DNA from: Flavobacterium endoglycinae
Lineage (GTDB): Bacteria > Bacteroidota > Bacteroidia > Flavobacteriales > Flavobacteriaceae
Assembly (NCBI RefSeq): GCF_017352115.1
Contig: NZ_CP071448.1
Location: 1,387,001 to 1,451,000, forward strand
Length of the DNA: 64,000 nt
Direction of reading: 5' to 3'
The notes under the pieces were generated by a model that worked only from the letters and a program-made list of their open reading frames with translations, did not search any database and was not told where the DNA came from. Numbering within the stretch: the first letter of the stretch is position 1; the number at the start of each line of letters is the position of its first letter. The position numbers and the translations under genes were made by a program. Positions 55,914 to 64,000 of this stretch are shown here, piece by piece.

Positions 55914-58460
55914 ATGAAAACATCAATACAAAATATTTTTACAATTCTATTCTTTTTAACCTTCTCTATTTCATTCGCTCAAAACGTAGAAGGTGTTGTT
56001 ACAACAAATGAAAATATCCCTTTAGAGGCTGCTAACGTGGTAATAAAAGGAACTACTTCTAGTGCTACTACAGATAACAGCGGAAAATTTATTATCGATA
56101 CAAAAGGAAGACTTCCTTTAACTTTACTGGTTCAATATGTTGGTTATGTAACCGCAGAAATTGAAGTTTCGGCTATACCAGTAAATCCTATTCAAATTGC
56201 ATTGAAAGAAGAAAATGAACTTATTGAAGTAGTCGTATCTTCAAGACGTCGTATCGAAAAAGTACAGGATGTGCCAATTGCGATATCTGTTATTACAGGA
56301 AAACAAGCTGAACAAACTGGAGCTTTCAACGTAAATCGTATTAAAGAATTAGTACCTTCTGTACAATTATATTCTTCAAACCCTAGAAATACTGGAATTA
56401 ACATCCGTAGTTTAGGTTCTCCATTCGGATTGACAAATGACGGAATTGATCCTGGAGTTGGTTTTTATGTAGACGGAGTTTATTATGCACGTCCAGCTGC
56501 TACAACTCTTGACTTTATCGACGTAGAACAAATTGAGGTTTTGCGTGGTCCTCAAGGTTCTCTGTTTGGAAAAAACACTACATCAGGAGCGTTTAACATT
56601 ACAACACGTAAACCAAGTTTTACTTCGGGCGCTGATTTTGAAGTAAGTTATGGAAATTATTCTTTCTTACAAGCTAAAGCTTCTCTTACTGGTGCATTGG
56701 GTAAAAAAGTAGCCGGAAGATTATCTTTCTCAGGAACTCAACGTGATGGTCTAATTGATAATGTGGTAACAGGAAGACCAACTAATACTTTGAACAATCA
56801 AGGAATCAGAGGTCAGTTACTTTGGACACCAACTGTAAATACGAATGTTATCTTTGCTGCTGACATTACAACACAGCGTCCGGATGGATATGCACAAGTT
56901 GTTGCAGGAGTAGCTCCAACTCAAAGAGCAGCTTATCGTCAGTTCAATGCTATTATCGCTGATTTAAATTACCAATTACCAAGTCAAAATGCTTTTGATC
57001 GTAAAATTGATCAAGACACACCTTGGCGTTCTAACCAAGACATGGGAGGTTTCTCTTTAAATATTGATACTAAAATTGGTGGTGGAACCCTTACTTCAAC
57101 AACAGCTTGGCGTTTTTGGAACTGGGATCCATCAAACGACAGAGATTTTACAGGATTACAAGTATTGGCAAAATCTCAAAATCCAACAAGACAAACTCAA
57201 ATTACTCAAGAAGTTCGTTATGCAGGTCAGTTAACTTCTAGATTAAGTGGTGTTGCAGGTGTATTCTTTATTGATCAAACTTCTCAAACAGACGGAACTG
57301 AAGAATCAGGAAATGCGCAATGGAGATTCTCTCAAAGTACTACAAGTAACTTATGGAAAACACCCGGATTATTTGAAGGTTACGGAATTAAAACTGATGC
57401 TAGAATTAGAGCTTCGAGTGCTGCGGTATTTGGTCAGCTTGACTGGGCAATTACAGATCGTTTACACGTTTTACCAGGTTTACGATATAATTTCGACAAA
57501 AAAGATGCACACTACGCGCGTACAACATACGGAGGATTACAAACAAATGATCCACAATTATTGGCTTTGAAAAAATTGGTTTATTCAGATCAGGCTTTTG
57601 ATTCGAGTACAGACAACACCGATTTTTCAGGAAACATTACTGTAAATTTTAAAGCAACAGATAAAATCAATGCTTACGGAACTTTCGCTAAAAGTTACAA
57701 ACCAGTTGGGGTAAACGTAGCAGGACTTCCAACAAATTCAGCTGGTCAGCCATTATTAGATCTTGCTGTTATCAAACCTGAAAAAGTATACCATTATGAA
57801 GTAGGAGTAAAAACTTCTCCATTCAAAAATTCAATTTTTAATTTGGCTTTCTTCAATACTGATATTAAAGATTTCCAAACCAACGTTCAAGCAGCCGAAT
57901 TGGGTGTAAACCGTGGTTATCTTGCTAATGCTGATAAAGTTCGCGTAAGAGGTGTTGAATTGGATGCAAGTTTTTTCATAAGTGACCATTTAACGATAAA
58001 TGGTGCTGCAACGTATACAGATGGTAAATATGTTAAATTTACAAACGCACCACTTCCGTTAGAAGAAACTGGAGCTCCTGTATCTTTTAAAGATGTTTCG
58101 GGAACTGACTTACCAGGAGCTTCAAGATGGGCAGGATCTTTAGGAGGAGAACTTTCTGATCGTGCAAGATTCTTTGGAAATGCAGGAAAAATATTCCTTG
58201 CTGTTGATTCGTATGCACGTTCTGAATTTTCATCAAGCCCTTCCGCTTCAAAATATTTAGTAGTTCAGGGGTATGCGATTTTTAATGCGCGTTTAGGTTT
58301 CCGTGCATCGCAAGGTTTATCAGTTCACTTTTGGGGACGTAACTTACTGAATAAAGATTATTATGAACAACTATTACCGGCAGGAGGTAATGCAGGACAA
58401 TATGCTGGTGTTCTTGGCGATCAAAGAACATACGGAATTACATTAAAATATTCTTTATAA
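55914..58460 (+). CDS. TonB-dependent receptor with no Cys and two Met
   Basis: An 848-residue outer membrane receptor with signal peptide (ISFAQ), a carboxypeptidase-like regulatory domain (about 24-100, VEGVVTTNENIPLEAANV), a plug (about 115-230, VEQIEVLRGPQGSLFGKNTTSGAFNITTRKP) and a 22-strand barrel ending in YGITLKYSL. It is the single-component (FecA/siderophore-like) kind, not SusC-like, since no SusD gene follows. Reading the whole sequence, I count no cysteine and only two methionines, the first codon and one in NQDMGG. That is far below usual levels for 848 residues and points to expression under sulfur limitation. The substrate is unknown; a sulfur compound is a reasonable guess. 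Confidence 0.9.
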   Translation: MKTSIQNIFTILFFLTFSISFAQNVEGVVTTNENIPLEAANVVIKGTTSSATTDNSGKFIIDTKGRLPLTLLVQYVGYVTAEIEVSAIPVNPIQIALKEENELIEVVVSSRRRIEKVQDVPIAISVITGKQAEQTGAFNVNRIKELVPSVQLYSSNPRNTGINIRSLGSPFGLTNDGIDPGVGFYVDGVYYARPAATTLDFIDVEQIEVLRGPQGSLFGKNTTSGAFNITTRKPSFTSGADFEVSYGNYSFLQAKASLTGALGKKVAGRLSFSGTQRDGLIDNVVTGRPTNTLNNQGIRGQLLWTPTVNTNVIFAADITTQRPDGYAQVVAGVAPTQRAAYRQFNAIIADLNYQLPSQNAFDRKIDQDTPWRSNQDMGGFSLNIDTKIGGGTLTSTTAWRFWNWDPSNDRDFTGLQVLAKSQNPTRQTQITQEVRYAGQLTSRLSGVAGVFFIDQTSQTDGTEESGNAQWRFSQSTTSNLWKTPGLFEGYGIKTDARIRASSAAVFGQLDWAITDRLHVLPGLRYNFDKKDAHYARTTYGGLQTNDPQLLALKKLVYSDQAFDSSTDNTDFSGNITVNFKATDKINAYGTFAKSYKPVGVNVAGLPTNSAGQPLLDLAVIKPEKVYHYEVGVKTSPFKNSIFNLAFFNTDIKDFQTNVQAAELGVNRGYLANADKVRVRGVELDASFFISDHLTINGAATYTDGKYVKFTNAPLPLEETGAPVSFKDVSGTDLPGASRWAGSLGGELSDRARFFGNAGKIFLAVDSYARSEFSSSPSASKYLVVQGYAIFNARLGFRASQGLSVHFWGRNLLNKDYYEQLLPAGGNAGQYAGVLGDQRTYGITLKYSL

Positions 58461-58486
58461 AGAAGATTCATCATAATTAAAATAGT

Positions 58487-58517
58487 AACCGGGACAAGTA
58501 TTTAACTTGTCCCGGTT
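58487..58517 (+). terminator. Terminator of the receptor gene
   Basis: Arms AACCGGGACAAGT (58487-58499) and ACTTGTCCCGGTT (58505-58517) pair perfectly and are followed by a run of T. It lies 27 bases past the receptor stop and closes the Rrf2-receptor unit. Confidence 0.88.
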
Positions 58518-58751
58518 TTTTTTTGCCGTGTTTTTAAAATTCAGAAAAACTATGTTCAGTTGTCTTCACATATAATTTTTGTCTTATTCTGTTATTTTAA
58601 AACCTTCTACGGTAACATTTTATGTTGGTAATAAAGTTCTTTTGCAGACTTAATTATACCTCTGTTCATAAAACAGGAAGTCAACAAATCCATCTTGGCA
58701 TTTAATAACTATTTATTTGTCAAACATTTAAAAAACTAAATTTTATTAAAC

Positions 58752-59510
58752 ATGAAAAAAATGAAACCTTTCTTTTATTTAAGTACAACACTTTTATTAG
58801 CAATTAGCTTTTTAGTATCTAGTTGCGGAAAAGGTAATGCCTCATCCGAAACAATTCAGTTTATAAATGGTACATATGCTATAATGACTCTACAAAATCA
58901 GGGAGATTACAATTTAGTTGGAGGACAACCAAAAGATGCTTCAACACAGGAAGGTATAAAAGAAATGCTTCAAAATTGGTGGAAAATATCTGATTTAAAA
59001 TCAGGAATGGCACAAGTAGCCGAACTAACATCAGAAAAAGGTATGGACAGTAAAGATTTTATCAGCGAAGTTAAAGAACTAGGTATTGATAAAATGTCTA
59101 AAGAAGAATTCAATAGCCAGCTTTCAAAACTGACAGATCCTGAACACAAAATTCATTTCCAATTATTATATGATGCATACAAAGATCTTGGATATAATGC
59201 TGTTGTGGGTTGGGATTTAGGAAGAGCAAATTTCTTGTTGACAAGCTTCTATGTAGCTGATTTTACAGATGAAAGTACAGCTTTAAACAATTCACTTGAA
59301 GTTACAAAACGTATTCAAAAAACCTTTAAATCATGGGATGAATACAATAGAAGCTATTTATACGGTTACTTGTATTGGAGTAACGAAGATCCAAAAGATC
59401 AATCATCAAAATATGTTCAGCGCCAAGGTTTTGTAACAGAATTAAACAAAGACTCAAAAAGCCCTTTCCAGTTAAAATGGGATACAAAACTAGAGAAAGA
59501 TTGGAAATAA
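58752..59510 (+). CDS. DUF1266-type lipoprotein
   Basis: A 252-residue lipoprotein (signal with LVSSCGK, Cys25) whose C-terminal half has the DUF1266 pattern: YKDLGYNAVVGWDLGRANFLLTSFYVADFTDESTAL, then TKRIQKTFKSWDEYNRSYLYGYLYW, i.e. an Asp/Gly/Arg-rich helical domain with the FxSWDEY/W motifs. DUF1266 proteins (YbeR/YbeU-like) are of unknown role. It opens a cluster (58752-63380) that also holds a second DUF1266 protein, a scramblase-like protein, DUF3137 and LemA. The terminator at 58487-58517 separates it from the receptor gene. Confidence 0.72.
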   Translation: MKKMKPFFYLSTTLLLAISFLVSSCGKGNASSETIQFINGTYAIMTLQNQGDYNLVGGQPKDASTQEGIKEMLQNWWKISDLKSGMAQVAELTSEKGMDSKDFISEVKELGIDKMSKEEFNSQLSKLTDPEHKIHFQLLYDAYKDLGYNAVVGWDLGRANFLLTSFYVADFTDESTALNNSLEVTKRIQKTFKSWDEYNRSYLYGYLYWSNEDPKDQSSKYVQRQGFVTELNKDSKSPFQLKWDTKLEKDWK

Positions 59511-59552
59511 GCCTGTTGACCTAACAAAGCAACTTATCTAAAAAATTAAAAA

Positions 59553-60173
59553 ATGGAAAAAACAGAATCAAGAATTCCGGACCTATTAAAAAGAGACGTT
59601 TACGTTATTGCAGAAAAAGCCAAATTCGTAAAATTTGGAAACACCTATAATATACTGGACGAAAACGGAAATAATATTGGTGTAATAGATCAAAAAGTGC
59701 CTGGCTGGCAAAAATTATTATCGCTTGCCTTAAGCAAAGAATCGTTCCCTTATACGTATACTATTGCAGATAATAGCGGAAATGTAGCGGCAACGATTAA
59801 AAGAGGATGGACATTCTTTATGTCAAAAATTGAAATCTATGATGCCAATAACAACAAAATTGGGGTAATGAAGGAGAAGATGAAGCTAATGCATAATTCA
59901 TTCGAAATTGAAAATCCTGAAGGAAAAGTAATTGCTTCTATAAAATCAACCTCAGCAGGTTTAACAGACTTTAGCATTACTGGAGTTTCTGATGAAAAAA
60001 TTGGTACTATAGAACGACAATGGAAAAATGGTGTAAAAGAAATAGCTGCACAGGCACTATTTCCAGGAACTGATAAATATTGTGTAACTATTGATCCAAA
60101 GTACACGAACGATCCTTTAAAAACAATTGCAATTGCAGGTTCAATTGTAGTTGATATGTCATTTAGAAATTAA
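59553..60173 (+). CDS. Phospholipid-scramblase/LURP-one-like protein
   Basis: A 206-residue soluble protein without signal peptide, built of two rows of short beta strands: VKFGNTYNILDENGNNIGVIDQ, YTYTIADNSGNVAATIKRGWTFFMSKIEIYDANNNKIGVM, FEIENPEGKVIASIKSTSAGLTDFSITG, TIERQWKNGVKEI and DPLKTIAIAGSIVVDMSFRN at the end. This looks like the Tubby-like C-terminal fold shared by LURP-one and scramblase-related proteins, whose hydrophobic C-terminal helix is present here. The assignment rests on pattern alone. It lies between two DUF1266 genes with gaps of 42 and 14 bases, so co-transcription is likely. Confidence 0.6.
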   Translation: MEKTESRIPDLLKRDVYVIAEKAKFVKFGNTYNILDENGNNIGVIDQKVPGWQKLLSLALSKESFPYTYTIADNSGNVAATIKRGWTFFMSKIEIYDANNNKIGVMKEKMKLMHNSFEIENPEGKVIASIKSTSAGLTDFSITGVSDEKIGTIERQWKNGVKEIAAQALFPGTDKYCVTIDPKYTNDPLKTIAIAGSIVVDMSFRN

Positions 60174-60187
60174 CAACAAACAGTATT

Positions 60188-61105
60188 ATGAGTAATACAA
60201 TACACGGTGTAAACCTTGCAGATTATGCTGCCGCAACAGGAGCATTAGCAAATCAATCATTAAGCTTTGATGCCATATTAAACGCTTTGAATATTAATTC
60301 TGATCAATGGACAGAAGTATGTGCAGAATATCAATTTGCCGCAATGACTGACATGGGAACCTATATGCAATATTATGGTAACCCTGGATTAAGTCCTAAA
60401 TTCAGCAATCTGCTAACAAGCACAGAAAATAATGCCAATGCGGGAGCAAATTCAATTTACTCTCAATTAATGGGTAATATGTCAAATCTTTTTGGAGGTG
60501 CAGACGACGACGATGACGATGATGACTTTGAGATTGAACCAGTACCTAGTGATAAGAAAGGATTACTTGCTTTTGGTTCTATAATTTTATGCCAGCATCC
60601 TACAGATACTTTTGAGATCTATGGTTACAAAAGCGATTTAAAAGACATGCTTGAAAATTCATGGGAAATTATAAATCAAGAAGGAGCAATTGAAACTCTT
60701 GAATGGTTAAAAGAAGAGGGACATAGAAACCAACAAGCAGAAATTGATGAAGATACAATAGAAGAAATCAAAGAATATCAAGAAGCTTTATCACCAAAAG
60801 TTAAACTTAATATTGATGAAAACGGTAATCCTACAGATATTGACGCTTGGGATATTGAGCGTATAGGTTCTGTTGCACGTTATTGCTATGCTGCTGGTTA
60901 TATAGATCAGCAAACTTGTCTGCAATATTTAGAAATCGCCAGTAAAATGGCCAAAGGAAACTACCAAAATTGGTCTGAATATGCAGCATCATTCATGACA
61001 GGACGCTTATTTATGTATGGAGGCAGTCCAGCTAATTTTGCAGCTGCAATATTAGAAATGTTAAACAATCCTAGCAGTTTGTGGAATACATATCCATTGA
61101 AATAA
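60188..61105 (+). CDS. DUF1266-type protein with acidic linker
   Basis: A 305-residue protein with no signal peptide. The N-terminal 95 residues (LADYAAATGALANQSLSFDAILNALNIN, YEFQAAM-like MTDMGTYMQYYGNPGLSP) form a helical domain I could not name. A run of eight Asp (about 106-113) links it to the second half, which carries the DUF1266 pattern (LAFGSIILCQHP, DAWDIERIGSVARYCYAAGYIDQQTCLQYLEIASKMAKGNYQNWSEYAASFMTGR). The pattern is the same as in the lipoprotein at 58752. A weak hairpin at 61133-61153 lies after it, so the last two genes of the cluster may be less strongly expressed. Confidence 0.65.
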   Translation: MSNTIHGVNLADYAAATGALANQSLSFDAILNALNINSDQWTEVCAEYQFAAMTDMGTYMQYYGNPGLSPKFSNLLTSTENNANAGANSIYSQLMGNMSNLFGGADDDDDDDDFEIEPVPSDKKGLLAFGSIILCQHPTDTFEIYGYKSDLKDMLENSWEIINQEGAIETLEWLKEEGHRNQQAEIDEDTIEEIKEYQEALSPKVKLNIDENGNPTDIDAWDIERIGSVARYCYAAGYIDQQTCLQYLEIASKMAKGNYQNWSEYAASFMTGRLFMYGGSPANFAAAILEMLNNPSSLWNTYPLK

Positions 61106-61132
61106 TATAATTTTTAAAAAGATATTTTTCAA

Positions 61133-61153
61133 AGGGGCCTATTACTGGCCCCT
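61133..61153 (+). terminator. Possible weak terminator inside the cluster
   Basis: AGGGGCC (61133-61139) and GGCCCCT (61147-61153) pair around TATTACT, but only ATTTT follows. It could reduce rather than stop transcription before the DUF3137 gene. Confidence 0.4.
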
Positions 61154-61249
61154 ATTTTCAATATACAAATGCTTTTAAACAACGAGAAATAAAAAGTTAC
61201 AACCATATTTAATATAGCAGTTGTATAATCAACAATAAAAAAATATAAA

Positions 61250-62803
61250 ATGAACAATAATAACATACAAGAAATTCTTTTACAAGAACATAATCGTGAT
61301 AAAAAACTAACCTTTTACGCTTTTGCTTTTTATGCTGTAATTGGCGTTTTGGTTATAATTGCTTTGTTCAGGATGCTTTTATCTAATTTTACTGGAACCA
61401 CTCCTACTTATTACAAATTGATTGGACCTGTTATCATTATTGGTTTTGGAATTGTAGTATTCAAAAAAATTAAAGCACTTAACACTCGTCATTTATTAAT
61501 AGAACAGCTATTTAATAATTTAAATAATGGGAAAAAGGCTTCTTCGATAACACAATACATTGATTATAAAGTAATATTGCCATTAGGAAGAATGAAAATC
61601 AAATTGCTTCCTGTAAACTTCCTTACTTTTTCTTTAGCCAATCAACAATATATTTTACCTGTACCGGTGGGTATCGAATCAGATTTTAAAGTTTTACTTA
61701 GTGGTGTAAACATCAATCATGTTAATACGCTAAAAGAGAATCTTTATAATGATTCAAAAATTGAAAGCTCACAGCCTGTTGCTTTGAAATCCATTGCAGA
61801 ATTTAAAGATTATGCCAATCAGGAACTGACTCCAATATTGGAAAAAATGGAAAAAAGTCGAAAAAAAGGATTGAGTTTTTCAATCATAGCAATTCTTTTT
61901 TCTCTTTTAGTTGTTGTTGGATTTTTGGTACTTAATTACACAGCCGTATCCAATGCAGCAAATACTACAACTGAAACATATGGGAATTCTATATTCATGT
62001 ATTATATTATAGGTTTTGGGATATTATTTGCGCTTATTTACTTGGTGTACATGCCAATGATGAAGAAAAAATACCAACAAGTGGGAGATTCTGGAGAAAA
62101 TTATACCTCGTTTAAAGAGCGTATCTTAAAGCAGATGATTTCCTTCATCAATCCTTCTTTTCAATACGTAGAGCATGGTTACATTGGAAAAAAAGAACTA
62201 CAGGAAATAGCTATACTTAAAGATAAAAATTATGACATTACAGGAAATGACCAGATTCTTGGCAGTCATAATGGTGTACCTTTTCAGTATTGCGATTTGC
62301 ATATCACTTACATGCCTAGTATACGTTTAGAACACCAATCAGCTGAAGAAATTTTTTCTGGGCAATTCTTTATGGCAAAATTCAACAAAACATTTAATAC
62401 GCAAATTGTAGTTTCTCCAAAAACTGGAGTCTCAGGATTTATCACCAGCAATTCTTTTTCTGCGAATATTATCCAGCCTTCAAACAAAATAATGCTTGAA
62501 GATCCTGAATTTACAAAAATGTTCGATGTGTATGCTGATGATCAAATAGAAGCACGTTATGTTTTAACACCAAGCACTATGCAGAATATTAAAGACATAG
62601 CTGTAAAAGCAAAAGGAAATCTTTTCTTGTTTTTTACCAATAACAAAATAATAGTTGCCAATAATAATCGTGAAAATAAATTTGAAACTGGTGTTACAAC
62701 CAAATTGAAACCTGAATTATTGACCTCTTTTTACCAAGACTTATACAAACAATTTTCAATTATTGATGATCTTAAACTGAATATCAATATTTGGAAACAG
62801 TAG
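61250..62803 (+). CDS. DUF3137 membrane protein
   Basis: A 517-residue protein with four predicted transmembrane helices: about 22-44, 57-71, 205-230 and 248-268. The C-terminal half (about 285-517) is the DUF3137 domain, beginning PSFQYVEHGYIGKKELQEIAILKDKNYDITGNDQILGSHNGVPFQYCDLHITY and continuing with FNKTFNTQIVVSPKTGVSGF and LTPSTMQNIKDIAVKAKGNLFLFFTNNKIIVA. DUF3137 genes very often stand beside LemA genes, as this one does, but the function is unknown. The 144-base gap before it contains a weak hairpin. Confidence 0.75.
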   Translation: MNNNNIQEILLQEHNRDKKLTFYAFAFYAVIGVLVIIALFRMLLSNFTGTTPTYYKLIGPVIIIGFGIVVFKKIKALNTRHLLIEQLFNNLNNGKKASSITQYIDYKVILPLGRMKIKLLPVNFLTFSLANQQYILPVPVGIESDFKVLLSGVNINHVNTLKENLYNDSKIESSQPVALKSIAEFKDYANQELTPILEKMEKSRKKGLSFSIIAILFSLLVVVGFLVLNYTAVSNAANTTTETYGNSIFMYYIIGFGILFALIYLVYMPMMKKKYQQVGDSGENYTSFKERILKQMISFINPSFQYVEHGYIGKKELQEIAILKDKNYDITGNDQILGSHNGVPFQYCDLHITYMPSIRLEHQSAEEIFSGQFFMAKFNKTFNTQIVVSPKTGVSGFITSNSFSANIIQPSNKIMLEDPEFTKMFDVYADDQIEARYVLTPSTMQNIKDIAVKAKGNLFLFFTNNKIIVANNNRENKFETGVTTKLKPELLTSFYQDLYKQFSIIDDLKLNINIWKQ

Positions 62804-62822
62804 TTAATTAAACATTCAAATT

Positions 62823-63380
62823 ATGACAGGACTAATTTCTTTAATTATAGCTATAATAGTCATAGCCATAATAGTATCCATCATCTCGGTTTATAATTCA
62901 TTGAATATGCGACGCAATCAAATTCAAAATGCGTTCTCATCTTTAGATGCTTTATTTATCAAACGTAGTGATCTTATTCCAAACCTTGTAACCGTTGTAA
63001 AACAATACACCAATTACGAAAAAGAAGTATTGGAAAAAATAACACAATTACGTCAATCAAAATCAGATACAACTGAGTATACTGCAGACAGTGAAGTCAG
63101 CCAGATGATGAAACAAATCATGATCCAAGTAGAAAATTATCCTGATTTAAAAGCCAGCAGTCAATTTAATAATTTACAATACAGCTGGAATGAATCAGAG
63201 GAACAAATAGCCGCCAGTCGTCGTTATTTAAGTGCTTCTATTACTGATTACAATAATGGACTTAGCACTTTTCCTGGAAATGTAATTGGTGCTAATTTTG
63301 GATTTAAAAAACAGGAATGGCAAATGGCTACAGAGACACAGCGCCAAAATGTAAATGCTGAAGATTTGTTTAATAAATAA
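62823..63380 (+). CDS. lemA: LemA family membrane protein, copy 2
   Basis: A 185-residue LemA protein with an N-terminal transmembrane helix (about 3-24, GLISLIIAIIVIAIIVSIISVY). The core is RRNQIQNAFSSLDALFIKRSDLIPNLVTVVKQYTNYEKEVLEKITQLRQ, with IQVENYPDLKASSQFNNLQYSWNESEEQIAASRRYLSASITDYNNGL later. It differs clearly from the copy at 53236 and pairs with DUF3137 rather than TPM genes. It follows the DUF3137 gene by 19 bases and ends the cluster; a strong terminator is at 63408-63443. Confidence 0.9.
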   Translation: MTGLISLIIAIIVIAIIVSIISVYNSLNMRRNQIQNAFSSLDALFIKRSDLIPNLVTVVKQYTNYEKEVLEKITQLRQSKSDTTEYTADSEVSQMMKQIMIQVENYPDLKASSQFNNLQYSWNESEEQIAASRRYLSASITDYNNGLSTFPGNVIGANFGFKKQEWQMATETQRQNVNAEDLFNK

Positions 63381-63407
63381 TAAATTTAAACTGTAAATTT
63401 TCAATCA

Positions 63408-63443
63408 AAAGCGAGATATACCTAAAAATATATCTCGCTTTTT
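63408..63443 (+). terminator. Terminator of the DUF1266-LemA cluster
   Basis: Arms AAAAGCGAGATATA (63408-63421) and TATATCTCGCTTTT (63430-63443) pair perfectly and run into TTTT. Confidence 0.85.
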
Positions 63444-63541
63444 TGAATTCCGAAATCACAAAATAGCATTTAAAACAAATTTTAATCCTGCTTTTAATTA
63501 ATTCTGGTTGTCTATATTCGCAGCTTGAATGTATCGACTAG

Positions 63542-64000
63542 ATGAAGATTTTCAGGTTAGTACTTATTTTAGGCATTATAAGTACTTTTGCATCGGCGCA
63601 AAACATAAAGAAAACAGATCAGCAGACACTGATCTGGATTCGCTATTATAATATTTTTCCGCTGTCTGAAAAATGGGCAATTCATTCTGAAATTGACAAT
63701 CGAAGTTTTGTAAATCCCATTCATCAAAATTTATTTGTAATCAGAGCTCAAGGACGATATCGTGCTTCAAAACTAATTGATTTAGGAAGTGGTTTTGCTT
63801 TTTTTAATGTCAATACACAAAACCCAAACGTTGATCCAGATTATTCTGTTCCAGAATATCGTGCACAACAAGATATTACCTTAATCAACGATATTGCCAA
63901 GATTAGTTTTCATAATCGATTTCAGCTAGAAGAGCGTTTTATTCAAAAAGCAGACAAAACAGCATTACTGAATGATTTCTCATTTTCATTTCGCTTTCGT
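63542..64000 (+). CDS. DUF2490 outer membrane protein, 3' end outside window
   Basis: The ATG at 63542 opens a frame that stays open for 153 codons to the window end. A signal peptide (MKIFRLVLILGIISTFASAQ) is followed by WIRYYNIFPLSEKWAIHSEIDNRSF, ARAQGRYRASKLIDLGSGFAFFN and VPEYRAQQDITLINDIAKISFHNRFQLEERF, the DUF2490 pattern, a short outer membrane beta-barrel family of unknown role. It probably continues another 80-100 residues beyond the window. It is transcribed separately from the LemA cluster by virtue of the terminator at 63408-63443. Confidence 0.8.
   Translation, partial: MKIFRLVLILGIISTFASAQNIKKTDQQTLIWIRYYNIFPLSEKWAIHSEIDNRSFVNPIHQNLFVIRAQGRYRASKLIDLGSGFAFFNVNTQNPNVDPDYSVPEYRAQQDITLINDIAKISFHNRFQLEERFIQKADKTALLNDFSFSFRFR

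Noticed and set aside
58622..58705. 27-codon ORF MLVIKFFCRL... before the DUF1266 lipoprotein
   Set aside because: It has no unusual codon run, no following hairpin and no promoter element, unlike the two leader candidates.

Overview
The window is a 64 kb stretch of an AT-rich Bacteroidota chromosome, almost certainly a Flavobacterium or a close relative. The evidence is the TAnnTTTG type of -7 promoter element, the lack of Shine-Dalgarno sequences in front of nearly every gene except rpsU, a type IX secretion C-terminal domain on a glycoside hydrolase, a TamL/TamB pair, and families of short intergenic repeats of the kind common in flavobacteria. No rRNA, tRNA, CRISPR array, complete insertion sequence or prophage was seen. 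Most of the window is ordinary core genome.

Layout. 1-5.8 kb: hpf (cut by the window edge), a Xer-type recombinase, rpsU with a strong Shine-Dalgarno, acyl-CoA dehydrogenase, a helix-hairpin-helix protein, an amino acid permease and a PspC-like protein. 5.8-16.2 kb: DUF2851, a CBS-type PLP enzyme, a putative porin, rnhB, an NTF2-like protein, lipB with a lipoprotein gene, and lysS. 16.2-24.1 kb: a D-lactate dehydrogenase-like enzyme, two related small secreted proteins (one and two modules), hemL, a glucosaminidase/LysM lipoprotein overlapping a D-cysteine desulfhydrase-like gene, and small proteins. 24.1-31 kb: repeat-rich DNA, hutU, a DUF4136 lipoprotein, an Ile-codon leader peptide with terminator/antiterminator in front of ilvA, and a secreted GH30 enzyme. 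31-43.9 kb: truncated haemoglobin, a long aromatic amino acid hydroxylase, DUF4230, tamL-tamB and a GSCFA protein. 43.9-46.6 kb: two paralogous YD-type lipoproteins flanking a decayed metalloprotease-lectin gene. 46.6-55.2 kb: ABC exporter, alaS, M23 peptidase, MerR regulator, LemA and two TPM-domain proteins. 55.2-58.5 kb: Rrf2 regulator, a 35-codon ORF ending Met-Met-Cys-Met-Cys-Trp, and a TonB-dependent receptor with no Cys and only two Met. 58.7-63.4 kb: a cluster of DUF1266, scramblase-like, DUF1266, DUF3137 and LemA genes. The window ends in a DUF2490 gene.

The most interesting regulation is at two loci. At 27.24-27.39 kb the order promoter, Ile-rich leader ORF, antiterminator half and strong terminator matches classical attenuation and implies isoleucine control of ilvA alone. 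At 55.25-58.46 kb the Rrf2 gene, an imperfect inverted repeat over the promoter, a Cys/Met-ending leader ORF and a nearly sulfur-free outer membrane receptor together suggest a sulfur-limitation-responsive uptake locus with a leader peptide as sensor. The five genes at 58.75-63.38 kb look like a membrane-associated system of unknown function.

A second theme is repeats: two nested palindromic elements of about 125 bp with the same architecture, several arrays with an exact 8-nt period (NNNCTTAG/NNNCTTTG), short GC-cored palindromes, an 18-bp inverted repeat, and a 32-nt AT-rich repeat found once between genes and once inside a coding sequence. Family names rest on recognition of the sequences by eye; no database search was run.
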